Below are positions 1 to 8,085 of a stretch of 32,711 nucleotides of DNA, piece by piece. The notes below the pieces were generated by a model. That model had not been told where the DNA came from and made no database searches. It saw only the letters and a program-made list of their open reading frames with translations. Numbering within the stretch: position 1 is the stretch's first letter; the number at the start of each line of letters is the position of its first letter. The position numbers and the translations under genes are program-made. This DNA is from Streptomyces bobili (GTDB taxonomy: Bacteria; Actinomycetota; Actinomycetes; Streptomycetales; Streptomycetaceae): contig NZ_MUBA01000274.1 of NCBI RefSeq assembly GCF_002154575.1, positions 1-32,711 of the forward strand, written 5' to 3'.

Positions 1-80
1 GCCGCGGCGGTGGCCGTGGCCAGGGCGATCAGTGCGGTGCGCAGGGTGTGACGGCGTCCGCGGGCAGGGCGCAGGGGCAT
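1..80 (-). CDS. Secreted protein, N-terminal fragment (runs off the window)
   Basis: Only the first 26 codons are inside the window. The ATG is preceded by a good ribosome site (AGAGGAG) about three bases upstream. The peptide begins MPLRPARGRRHTLRTALIAL and continues with an Ala/Thr-rich hydrophobic run, which is a classic Sec signal peptide: a basic n-region with several Arg followed by a hydrophobic h-region. Nothing of the mature protein is visible, so no function can be given. It is divergent from the SpoIIE-type phosphatase gene. TGGTCT- and TGGTCC-like boxes lie in the shared intergenic region on this gene's strand, similar to boxes known upstream of Streptomyces chitinase genes, but this is weak evidence. 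Confidence 0.6.
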   Translation of the reverse strand, partial: MPLRPARGRRHTLRTALIALATATAA

Positions 81-212
81 GGGTCTCCTCTGACGGGGGG
101 TGGGATGCGCTCGGCGGACAGTGTGGCCAACTTCGATAGTCATGTACAGACCAATCGAATGGACTGGCGTGGACCATGAGGAGAACGGCACGCGCCGCCG
201 TACTGGAGGAGC

Positions 213-2384
213 ATGGGAACGGTGCCCCAGGCGTGGGATAAATCGGTTGAGCGCGGTAGAACTGGGGGAGTCGGCACGGGGGACGGCGTGCCGCGTCGAC
301 ATGCGGAGGCGGTGCGTGGCATGAGTGCAGCCGGATCGACCTCGGCCGAGGCCGGCGGCCCGACAGGGCCCAGTGGCCTGCTCGACGTGCTCAACGTGGC
401 CTCGGTCGTGCTGGACACCTCGGGCCGCATCGTGCTGTGGAGCCCCCAGGCCGAGGAACTGTTCGGCTACCCGGCCGGGGAGGCGCTGGGGCGGTACGCG
501 GCGCATGTGATGGTCCACGAACGCCACGTCGAGCTGGTCGTGAAGCTCTTCTCCGACGTCATGGCGACCGGCCGCAGCTGGGCGGGAGCCTTCCCCATCC
601 GGCGCAAGGACGGCGCCACCCGCCTGGTGGAGTTCCGCAACATGCGCCTCGTCGACGACCAGGGCGACGTCTACGCCCTCGGCCTCGCCGCCGACCGGTC
701 CACGGTGCGCCGGCTGGAGCGGGACGTGGCCCTGTCGACGCGCATGGTCACCCAGTCCCCCATCGGCCTCGCCGTGCTCGACACCCGGCTGCGGTACGTG
801 TCGGTCAACCCGGCGCTGGAACGCATCAACGGCGTCCCGGCCGGCGAGCACCTGGGCCGCACGGTCCGCGAGGTGCTCCCGCTGCTCGACACCGACGCCC
901 TCGAGTCCGCGGTCCGCGAGGTGCTGCGCAGCGGGGTGCCGCTCGTCGACAGGCCGACGGTCGGCCGTACGCCGGCCGACCCGGACCGGGACCATGCCTG
1001 GTCCATCTCGCTGTACCGCCTGGAGGACGCCCGCGGCACCGTGCTCGGCGTCGCGATCTCCGTCGTCGACGTCACCGATCAGTACCGGGCGGGCATCGAG
1101 GCCGAGGCCGCACGCCGTCGCCTCGCGCTGATCGCCGACGCCTCCACCCGCATCGGCACCACGCTCGACCTGGAACGCACCGCCGACGAACTGGCCGACG
1201 TGGCCGTGCCGGAGCTGGCCGACATCGCAGCCGTGGACCTCCTCGACGCCGTGGTGTCGGGCCGGCGCACCAGCCTCGGCCCCACGGAGCCCGCCGTGAT
1301 CCGCGCCCTGGCGGTCCGCGCCGCCGACGCGCCGGACGCCCTGAGCGCGGCCGATCCGCCCGGCGGGACCGCCCGGTACTCGCCCGACCGGCTGGTCACC
1401 GAGTGCGTACGCACCGGGCAGCCCGTCATGGTGGCGCAGGTCAAGGACGAGGACCTCGCGCGGATCGCCCGCTCCCCGGAAGCCGCCGGACTGCTGGCGC
1501 GAGCCGGCGTGCACTCCTATCTCGCGGTGCCACTCATCGCCCGCGGCGAGGTTCTGGGCGCCCTCGACCTCAAGCGGACCCACAACCCGCTGCCGTTCGG
1601 CCGCGACGATCTGCTGCTCGCCCGGGAACTGGCGGCCCGCGCGGCCGTGCAGATCGACAACGCCCGCTGGTACCAGAACGCCCGCAGCACCGCCCTCACC
1701 CTTCAGCGCAGCCTGCTGCCGAGCCACCCGGCGGTGACCGGCGGCCTGGAGGTCGCCTCGCGCTACCAGCCCGCCGGGGCGACCACGGAGGTGGGCGGCG
1801 ACTGGTTCGACGTCATCCCGCTGGAGGACGGCAAGACCGCCCTCGTGGTCGGCGACGTCATGGGCAGCGGCATCGACGCCGCCGCCACCATGGGCCGGCT
1901 GCGCACCGCGACGACCACGCTCGCCTCCCTCGACCTCGACCCGGCGGTGCTCCTGGAGCACCTGGACCGGATCACCTCGGGCCTGGACCACTTCATAGCG
2001 ACCTGCGTGTACGCCGTCCACGACCCGCGCCTCGGGCGGGTCCGGATCGCCAACGCCGGGCACCTGCCGCCCGCGCGGGTACGGCCCGGACACCCGCCGG
2101 AGCTGCTCGACCTGCCCACCGGGGCACCGCTCGGGGTGGGCGGGGTGGCGTTCTCCTCGACCGACGTCGACTTCGCTCCCGGCGACCAGCTCGTGCTGTA
2201 CACCGACGGGCTGGTGGAGACGCGCAAGCACTCCCTCGACGAACGCCTGGACGCGATGCTCGCGCTCCTGGACGACCCGGCGCGTCCGCTGGAGGAGTTG
2301 TGCGACCTGCTGCTGCGGGCGCTGCACCACCCGGACAACCACGACGACGTGGCCCTGCTCGTGGCACGCGCCCGGACCCTGTGA
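213..2384 (+). CDS. PAS-PAS-GAF-SpoIIE (PP2C-type) protein phosphatase
   Basis: 723 aa, cytoplasmic, no membrane segment. PAS 1 lies at about residues 56-165 and PAS 2 at about 178-290. A GAF domain spans about 305-485 (ending EVLGALDLKR...AAVQIDNAR). A SpoIIE/RsbU-type PP2C phosphatase domain spans about 515-720. Phosphatase landmarks are visible: GGDWFD with metal ligand Asp530, GDVMGSG with Asp548, ANAGHLPP, LYTDGLVE, and a C-terminal DDVALLV. Such proteins dephosphorylate anti-sigma-factor antagonists (STAS proteins) in response to small-molecule, redox or light signals. No anti-sigma kinase domain (HATPase) is fused and no STAS partner is adjacent, so the target is unknown. GGAGG lies only 3 nt before this ATG; an alternative in-frame ATG at 321 (residue 37) would lose no domain. 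Confidence 0.88.
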   Translation: MGTVPQAWDKSVERGRTGGVGTGDGVPRRHAEAVRGMSAAGSTSAEAGGPTGPSGLLDVLNVASVVLDTSGRIVLWSPQAEELFGYPAGEALGRYAAHVMVHERHVELVVKLFSDVMATGRSWAGAFPIRRKDGATRLVEFRNMRLVDDQGDVYALGLAADRSTVRRLERDVALSTRMVTQSPIGLAVLDTRLRYVSVNPALERINGVPAGEHLGRTVREVLPLLDTDALESAVREVLRSGVPLVDRPTVGRTPADPDRDHAWSISLYRLEDARGTVLGVAISVVDVTDQYRAGIEAEAARRRLALIADASTRIGTTLDLERTADELADVAVPELADIAAVDLLDAVVSGRRTSLGPTEPAVIRALAVRAADAPDALSAADPPGGTARYSPDRLVTECVRTGQPVMVAQVKDEDLARIARSPEAAGLLARAGVHSYLAVPLIARGEVLGALDLKRTHNPLPFGRDDLLLARELAARAAVQIDNARWYQNARSTALTLQRSLLPSHPAVTGGLEVASRYQPAGATTEVGGDWFDVIPLEDGKTALVVGDVMGSGIDAAATMGRLRTATTTLASLDLDPAVLLEHLDRITSGLDHFIATCVYAVHDPRLGRVRIANAGHLPPARVRPGHPPELLDLPTGAPLGVGGVAFSSTDVDFAPGDQLVLYTDGLVETRKHSLDERLDAMLALLDDPARPLEELCDLLLRALHHPDNHDDVALLVARARTL

Positions 2385-2396
2385 CGTCCGTCGGGC

Positions 2397-2441
2397 CGCG
2401 GCGCCGCTCCCCCCGCCGGACGGGCGAGGGGTGGCGCCGCG
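2397..2441. terminator. Bidirectional terminator hairpin between convergent genes
   Basis: CGCGGCGCC at 2397-2405 pairs perfectly with GGCGCCGCG at 2433-2441, and the intervening bases contain further short C-run/G-run complementarity. It lies in the 66-nt gap between the stops of the convergent phosphatase and methyltransferase genes, the expected place for a shared factor-independent terminator in Streptomyces, where U-tracts are often absent. Confidence 0.55.
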
Positions 2442-2450
2442 ACCCGACCG

Positions 2451-3266
2451 CTACTCCTGGGTGGCGATCACCACGTGGGCGAACAGTTCCTCGTCGGTGG
2501 CCGTGCGCGCCGTGAGGCCGCCCCGCCGGAACGCCTCGACGGCGTCCGCCGCCTGGCGTTCGCTCGTCTCGACCAGGACACAGCCGCCGGGCGCGAGCCA
2601 GCCGGCCGCCTCACCGGCGACCCGGCGCAGTATGTCGAGGCCGTCGGCGCCGCCGTCGAGCGCGGTGAGGGGCTCGTGCTCGCGGGCCTCCGCGGGCAGC
2701 AGGGGGACTTCGCCGGTGGGGACGTACGGCACGTTGGCCGCCAGGATGTCGATACGGCCGCGCAGTGCACCAGGGAGCGCGTCGAACAGGTCCCCGGCGT
2801 GGACCTGCCCGCCGACGGCGGCGGCATTGCGGCGCGCGCACCGTACGGCGGCCGGGTCGATGTCGGCGGCGTGCAGTTCGACCCCGCCGAGCGCGGCGGC
2901 GAGGGCCACGCCGACCGCGCCCGAGCCGCAGCACAGATCCACCACGACGGACGCGTGCGGGGCCCCCGCCAGAGCCTGGCCGACCAGGAACTCGGTGCGG
3001 CGGCGGGGCACGAAGACGCCCGGTTCGACGATGACGCGCCGGCCCAGGAACTCGGCCCAGCCGACGACGAGTTCGAGGGGCAGACCGGCCACGCGGCGCT
3101 CCACCATGGCGGTGAGTTCGTGCGGTGTGCCGGCGGTGGCGAGGAGCAGGTCCGCCTCGTCCTCGGCGAAGACGCATCCGGCGGCGCGCAGTGCCACGAC
3201 GACGACGTCACGGGAGGGGTGGGCCGCGAGGGACGAGGGAGCGGAAGGAGAGGAAAGAGGAGGCAT
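2451..3266 (-). CDS. PrmC/HemK-like protein N5-glutamine methyltransferase (NVPY variant)
   Basis: 271 aa SAM-dependent methyltransferase of the HemK/PrmC family. A small N-terminal helical part (to about residue 70) precedes the family motif GVFVPRRRTEFLV (about 84-96). SAM motif I is VVDLCCGSGAVG (about 108-119), the acidic motif II region is HAADIDP, and the active-site loop is NVPYVPTGEVPLLPAEAREHE (178 onward). In true PrmC the loop is NPPY, where the Asn and second Pro grip the target glutamine; here the second residue is Val. This matches a Streptomyces paralogue class annotated as putative glutamine methyltransferase, whose substrate may not be a release factor. I chose the ATG at 3266 because the frame upstream (up to a start at 3443) encodes an Arg/Gly-rich stretch that does not look like protein. 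The ribosome site is weak. Confidence 0.78.
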   Translation of the reverse strand: MPPLSSPSAPSSLAAHPSRDVVVVALRAAGCVFAEDEADLLLATAGTPHELTAMVERRVAGLPLELVVGWAEFLGRRVIVEPGVFVPRRRTEFLVGQALAGAPHASVVVDLCCGSGAVGVALAAALGGVELHAADIDPAAVRCARRNAAAVGGQVHAGDLFDALPGALRGRIDILAANVPYVPTGEVPLLPAEAREHEPLTALDGGADGLDILRRVAGEAAGWLAPGGCVLVETSERQAADAVEAFRRGGLTARTATDEELFAHVVIATQE

Positions 3267-3486
3267 GGAAGCCGAGAGCCTTTCGAAAAGTCGAAGGGCG
3301 CTCTCGCGGTCGCCTAGCGGCGGTCCGCGCCGTCCTGAGGAGAGAGCACCCGACCTGACACTGCGGTAATGGGTCCCACCTCCTCGGTCGCTCATGGCCG
3401 GGATCGTCCGCGGCCGTCGCACACCATATCCCAACTGCCGCACGCCGGACCCGCGGAAGGCCCGCCCCTGCGCACCCCCGCGTCAA

Positions 3487-3501
3487 GTTGTACGGTGCAA
3501 C
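3487..3501. promoter_or_regulatory. Likely MarR operator
   Basis: GTTGTACGGTGCAAC is a 15-bp inverted repeat (GTTGTAC-G-GTGCAAC, one arm mismatch) starting 47 nt upstream of the MarR-family start codon. TTGnA...TnCAA palindromes of this size are typical MarR-family sites. TACGGT inside it fits a -10 box (TAnnnT), so binding would block the gene's own promoter. Autoregulation is inferred. Confidence 0.45.
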
Positions 3502-3533
3502 GAGGCGGGTGAGGGAGTGGTGAGGGAGACCGG

Positions 3534-3977
3534 GTGGACGCAGGTGAGGCGGTGGAGACGATCCAGCGCGAGATGACGGTCTTCGCCCGGCGGGCCCGTG
3601 CCTCGGCCGGGCGGCTGCATCCGGAGCTGTCCCTGGTGTCGTACACGCTGCTCGGTCATCTGGAGGACAGCGGCGGCTGCCGGGCCACCGATCTGGCCGC
3701 GCACTACGCGCTGGACAAGTCCACCGTGAGCCGCCAGGTCACCGCGCTGGAGCGGTCCGGTCTGATCGAGCGGCGCCAGGACCGCACGGACCACCGCGTC
3801 CAGGTCCTGCACCTGACCGACGCGGGCCGCAGCATCCTCGCCCAGGTCACCCAGAGCCGGCGCGCGGCGTTCCGCGAGCGGCTCGCCGAGTGGCCGGAGC
3901 CGGATCTGGAGCGGTTCGCGGAGTATCTGGTGCGGTACAACGCGTGGGGCGGGAGCGGGACGCCGGACGCGGGCTGA
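3534..3977 (+). CDS. MarR-family transcriptional regulator
   Basis: 147 aa, the usual MarR length. The N-terminal dimerisation helix (residues about 5-30) is followed by a winged helix: CRATDLAAHYALDKSTVSRQ (about 45-64) is the helix-turn-helix with recognition helix around DKSTVSRQVTALE. The wing is IERRQDRTDHRVQVLHLT, containing the conserved D-R-x-D-x-R signature (DRTDHR). The C-terminal helices end in a Gly/Ser tail. The start is GTG at 3534 with GAGGGAG about 8 nt upstream; the next in-frame start, ATG at codon 14, would cut into the first dimerisation helix. It stands alone between an oppositely oriented methyltransferase and a convergent GNAT gene. A palindrome over its promoter suggests autoregulation; the ligand is unknown. 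Confidence 0.9.
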   Translation: MDAGEAVETIQREMTVFARRARASAGRLHPELSLVSYTLLGHLEDSGGCRATDLAAHYALDKSTVSRQVTALERSGLIERRQDRTDHRVQVLHLTDAGRSILAQVTQSRRAAFRERLAEWPEPDLERFAEYLVRYNAWGGSGTPDAG

Positions 3978-3981
3978 GCCC

Positions 3982-4008
3982 CGGCGGCGCCACCGCTCCT
4001 CGCCGCCG
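3982..4008. terminator. Bidirectional terminator hairpin
   Basis: CGGCGGCG (3982-3989) and CGCCGCCG (4001-4008) form a perfect 8-bp stem with an 11-nt loop. It sits just after the MarR stop and directly abuts the stop codon of the convergent GNAT gene. Confidence 0.5.
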
Positions 4009-4722
4009 CTAGGCCACCGCTACCGCGTCCCGTTCGGGGGCGCGGGCCGCCAGGAACGCCGTCCTGCGGCGCAGGCCGAAGCCCAGGGACTCATAGAGGC
4101 GGATGGCGCCGGTGTTGGCGGCGCTGGTGTGCAGAAAGGGCGTCTCGCCGCGTTCCCGGATGCCGTGCGCGACGGCCAGGATCAGCCGGGTGGCGAGACC
4201 CTGGCCGCGGACGGCGGAGTCGGTGCACACGGCGCTGATCTCGGTCCAGCCCGGCGGGTGCAGGCGTTCGCCCGCCATGGCGACGAGGGTGCCGTCGCGG
4301 CGGATGCCGAGATACGTGCCGAGTTCGATGGTGCGGCGTTCGAAGGGGCCGGGCTGGGTGCGGGCGACGAGGGCGAGCATCTCGGGGACGTCGGCGGGGC
4401 CGAGCCGGACGGCCTCCGTGTCCGGCGCGGCGGCCAGCCCCTCGTCGACGAACTGCACGCCCTCGATGCGCTGGGTGATCTCCCAGCCGGCCGGCACCTC
4501 CCCACGGAACCCGGGCAGCGGTACCTCCCCGCCGGGGCCGGCGAGCGCGGCGAGGTCCGCCCAGTCGCCGGCGTCCGGGTCGTCGGGCACGGCCAGCCAG
4601 GGCGACACGTCGACGGGGTAGCGCAGGACCCGGCCGCGGCGCTCGGCGAAGCGGGCGTGCGGGCCGGTGAGGGAGGCCAGGGCGGGGTTGTCCAGGACGT
4701 GCCGGGACCCGGTCCGGCTCAT
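4009..4722 (-). CDS. GNAT-family N-acetyltransferase
   Basis: 237 aa. The catalytic GNAT fold occupies about residues 105-225. Motif A, which binds the acetyl-CoA pyrophosphate, is seen as AVCTDSAVRGQGLATRLI (about 165-181, with R-G-Q-G-L-A). The C-terminal motif B strand/helix is FLHTSAANTGAIRLYESLGF (about 196-215). The first about 100 residues form an unrelated N-terminal part seen in actinobacterial FR47-like acetyltransferases. The substrate cannot be predicted. Its ATG overlaps the TGA of the upstream oxidoreductase (ATGA), so the two are translationally coupled in one minus-strand operon. Confidence 0.85.
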   Translation of the reverse strand: MSRTGSRHVLDNPALASLTGPHARFAERRGRVLRYPVDVSPWLAVPDDPDAGDWADLAALAGPGGEVPLPGFRGEVPAGWEITQRIEGVQFVDEGLAAAPDTEAVRLGPADVPEMLALVARTQPGPFERRTIELGTYLGIRRDGTLVAMAGERLHPPGWTEISAVCTDSAVRGQGLATRLILAVAHGIRERGETPFLHTSAANTGAIRLYESLGFGLRRRTAFLAARAPERDAVAVA

Positions 4723-5651
4723 ATCGCGGTTCCAGCCACGATGACGACCTTGCCGCGGGCGTGGCCGTCCTCGACCTCGCGCAGGGCCCGGTCCGCCTGC
4801 TCCAGCGGGTAGGTCCGGGTGACGTGCGGGTCGAGTTCGCCGCGGACGACGAGGTCGGCGACGGCCCGGAGGACCTCCGCGTTGCGGGCGCGGGCCACGC
4901 GGGCGCCGCCGAGCCGCTCGACCTCCTCGGCCGGGGCGCCGGCGGTGATCAGCGCGGCCCGGTCGGCCGGCAGGCCGGCGGCCTCGTGCAGGACCTCGCC
5001 GCCCACGAGGTCGAAGACGCCGTCGACGCCGTCCGGCGCCGCGAGGCGGGCCCGCTCGGCCCAGCCCGGCCCGGAGGTGACGTGCACCGCGCCCAGCGAT
5101 TCCAGGAGTTCCTTCTTCCCCTCGCTCGCCACACCGACGACCCGCAGTCCGAGCGCGCGGGCGATCTGTACGACGGCCACGCCGACGCCGCCGCCCGCGC
5201 CGGTGACCAGCAGCGTCGCCCCGGCGGGCAGGCCGAGCTGGTGGACGCCGTCGTAGGCGGTCGCGGCGGCGACCGGCAGGGTCGCGGCGTCGGGGAAGGA
5301 CAGGGCGGCCGGTTTGGCCGCGGTGAGCCCGGTGGCGAGGAGCGCGTACTCGGCGTAGCCGCCCGCCGCGGTGTTGCCGAACACCTCGTCGCCGGGCGCG
5401 AAGCCGGTGACGTCCGCGCCGGTCTCGACGACGACGCCCGCGACCTCGTTCCCGAAGACGGCGGGGAAGATCCGCTCACCGCTCTCGCCGGGGCGCCGGT
5501 ATCCGGTGCGCTGCTTCCAGTCGACCGGGTTCACGCCGGCCGCGCGCACGGCGACGAGCACCTGGCCGGGGCCCGGACGGGGCCGGTCCACGTCGACGAG
5601 CGCCTCGGTCTCCGGGCCGCCGTACCGCGTGAAGACGTACGCCTTCGGCAT
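4719..5651 (-). CDS. NADP-dependent quinone oxidoreductase-like MDR protein (zinc-free)
   Basis: 310 aa medium-chain dehydrogenase/reductase. The N-terminal GroES-like catalytic domain includes GQVLVAVRAAGVNPVDWKQR and FGNEVAGVVVETGADV. The Rossmann domain has the nucleotide motif VTGAGGGVGVAVVQIARALG (starting near residue 150). The catalytic Cys/His zinc ligands of alcohol dehydrogenases and the structural four-Cys lobe are absent, so this is the quinone reductase/zeta-crystallin type that reduces quinones or enones with NADPH. I chose the ATG at 5651 over a GTG at 5660: GGAG is well spaced for the ATG but only about 1 nt from the GTG. It is the first gene of a two-gene operon with the GNAT gene, divergent from the molybdoenzyme pair. 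Confidence 0.88.
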   Translation of the reverse strand: MPKAYVFTRYGGPETEALVDVDRPRPGPGQVLVAVRAAGVNPVDWKQRTGYRRPGESGERIFPAVFGNEVAGVVVETGADVTGFAPGDEVFGNTAAGGYAEYALLATGLTAAKPAALSFPDAATLPVAAATAYDGVHQLGLPAGATLLVTGAGGGVGVAVVQIARALGLRVVGVASEGKKELLESLGAVHVTSGPGWAERARLAAPDGVDGVFDLVGGEVLHEAAGLPADRAALITAGAPAEEVERLGGARVARARNAEVLRAVADLVVRGELDPHVTRTYPLEQADRALREVEDGHARGKVVIVAGTAI

Positions 5652-5850
5652 TGCTTCCACTCTCCTTCGCTGCCGCCGGACCGCTGGATCCGGAACGTCA
5701 CGTGCAAGGGGGATCCGGGGGCGGCTATTCCCCGGGCGCGGCAGTGTTCATACGCGCTTCACGATCGGCGGCCGGACGGGGTCCGGAGCACGCCTGACTT
5801 GCCCGTACGGTTGAATGCGTAAGCAACCGTCGCCCTCACGCTGGAACTCC

Positions 5851-6448
<598 letters not shown>

Positions 6449-6456
<8 letters not shown>

Positions 6457-7204
6457 GACCTTCACTCCGCCGACCCGGTTCGCGGTGCCCGGCCGGATCG
6501 CCGTCAGCAACCGGGCGGCGTCGGTGTGGCAGACGGCCACGATCACCGAGATCCGCCGCGAGACGCCGTACGCGGCCACCTTCCGGCTCGCGGTGCCCGC
6601 CTGGGAGGGGCATCTGCCGGGGCAGCACCTGATGCTGCGGCTGCGGGCCGCGGACGGGTATCTCGCCCAGCGGCACTACTCGATCGCCTCGGCGCCGGAC
6701 GGCTCGGGACACGTCGAGCTGACCCTGGACCACGTCGACGGCGGCGAGGTGTCCGGCTGGTTCCACACGGTGGCGGAGCCCGGGGACCAGGTGGAGGTCC
6801 GCGGCCCGCTGAGCGGCTTCTTCGCCTGGCCCGGCGACCGGCCCGCGCTGCTGATCGGCGCCGGCTCCGGGGTCGTACCGCTGATGTCCATGGTGCGCCA
6901 CCACCGGGCCCGGCGCCTCGCGGTCCCGCTGCGCCTGCTGGTGTCCGCGCGCGGCCCCGAGGAACTGATCTACGCGGGCGAGTACGGCGCGGAGACGACG
7001 CCCGTGTTCACGCGGACCGCGCCGCGGGGCACCCCCGTGGGCCGGCTCACGGCCGCCCACCTCGCGCCGCTGCTCGCGGAGCGGCCGGACGGCGGCTGGG
7101 AGGCCTACGTGTGCGGGTCCAACGGGTTCGCCGAGCACGCCTCTCGGCTGCTGGTGGCGGCGGGGCAGCCGGTGGACCGGATCCGGATCGAACGGTTCGG
7201 CTGA
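6449..7204 (+). CDS. FAD-binding ferredoxin-NADP reductase-like oxidoreductase
   Basis: 251 aa. After about 25 residues the FAD domain begins (TATITEIRRETPYAATFRLA). It carries the flavin motif RHYSIAS (75-81) and GQVE-type strand pairing, then the NAD(P) domain with LLIGAGSGVVPLMSMVRHH (135 onward) and a C-terminal VCGSNGFAE motif. There is no 2Fe-2S domain, unlike phthalate-dioxygenase-type reductases. The start is GTG at 6449, preceded by AGGAGCAGAGG, and overlaps the molybdoenzyme stop by 8 nt, so the two are translationally coupled. The reading is that it passes NAD(P)H electrons to the adjacent molybdoenzyme; the pair has no haem membrane subunit nearby. Confidence 0.87.
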
Positions 7205-7389
7205 CGCACGGGTTCGGTGACACGCGGTTCGGCCGGCGTCCGCCGCCTCCGGGCCCGTGCGTCGGCCCGCCCATGAGCATATCCGGCCACTGCCGACATG
7301 TCGGGCTCGCCCGAAAGTGAAACGATGTCCTCCGTACGGGGTATCCGCTCCGTGTGGGCACTCGTCCGCGTGACGGCGAGGAGGTCGAC

Positions 7390-7974
7390 ATGCGAACCGG
7401 GCTGCGTGGCTGGCGCTGGCGGCACAATCCTCTGCGCCGCCGGTCGGACGTCGTGGAGGCGTGGACGGTGCTGGTGGTCGCCGTACTCGTCCTGATCGGT
7501 GCCCCGCTGGCGGGTGCGCTCGCCGGCCGGTGGGCCCATGCCGACGCCGTGGCCGTGGCGGCCGAGCAGCGGGCCGAGCGGCACCGGGTACGGGCCGAGG
7601 TCGTCGGCCGGCCGCCCGACACACTGCCGACGGCGGAAGGCGCCCGCGAACAGCGCTTCCGGGTCGCCGTGCGCTGGACGGAGCCCGGCGAGGCCCCGCA
7701 CCGGGCCGTCGCGCTCGTGCCCGCCGGCACCCATCGGGGAGACAGGGTCGACGTGTGGTTCGACGCGCGGGGCCGGAGCGTCCCGCCGCCGCCCGACGGC
7801 ACGGCGGTGTGGCAGCACACGCTGACGCTCGGCGTGGCCACGGCGGGCGGTACGGCGGCCGTGGTGCTGCTCGGGCACGCGGTCCTGCGCCGGGTGGCCC
7901 TGCGGCACCGGCTGGCGGAGTGGGACCGGGAGTGGGCGTGGACCGGGCCGGAGTGGAGCCGGCGCAGCGCGTGA
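7390..7974 (+). CDS. Rv1733c-like two-TM membrane protein
   Basis: 194 aa. A basic N-terminus (GWRWRHNPLRRRSDVVEAWT) leads into transmembrane helix 1 (about residues 26-48, AWTVLVVAVLVLIGAPLAGA). An extracytoplasmic domain of about 90 residues follows, then helix 2 (about 146-168), and a charged tail ending in tryptophan-rich residues. The layout and the start NPLRRRSDVVEAWT match the actinobacterial Rv1733c family (in Mycobacterium tuberculosis a dormancy-associated antigen); its biochemical role is not known. The start is ATG at 7390 with GCGAGGAGG about 6 nt upstream, better than a GTG at 7354. Confidence 0.82.
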   Translation: MRTGLRGWRWRHNPLRRRSDVVEAWTVLVVAVLVLIGAPLAGALAGRWAHADAVAVAAEQRAERHRVRAEVVGRPPDTLPTAEGAREQRFRVAVRWTEPGEAPHRAVALVPAGTHRGDRVDVWFDARGRSVPPPPDGTAVWQHTLTLGVATAGGTAAVVLLGHAVLRRVALRHRLAEWDREWAWTGPEWSRRSA

Positions 7975-8015
7975 GAGCGCCGGCCGGAACGGGGATCGTG
8001 CCTGGTCCTGGGGTC

Positions 8016-8030
8016 TGGTAAGCGCTACCA
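8016..8030. promoter_or_regulatory. LacI-type operator candidate
   Basis: TGGTAAGCGCTACCA has perfect 5-bp arms (TGGTA/TACCA) around AGCGC, 56 nt before the esterase start. It resembles the GGnAnCGnTnCC palindromes bound by LacI-family sugar regulators in Streptomyces. A second inverted repeat, CGTACGG (8038-8044) with CCGTACG (8054-8060), follows just downstream. Confidence 0.4.
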
Positions 8031-8085
8031 CCGCCCACGTACGGTGTGATCATCCGTACGGCCACTCATCACAAGGCGGTTGCTC

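Noticed and set aside
437..2515. A 692-codon plus-strand frame inside the SpoIIE gene
   Set aside because: Arg/Pro/Gly-only composition, a shadow of the phosphatase gene in another frame.
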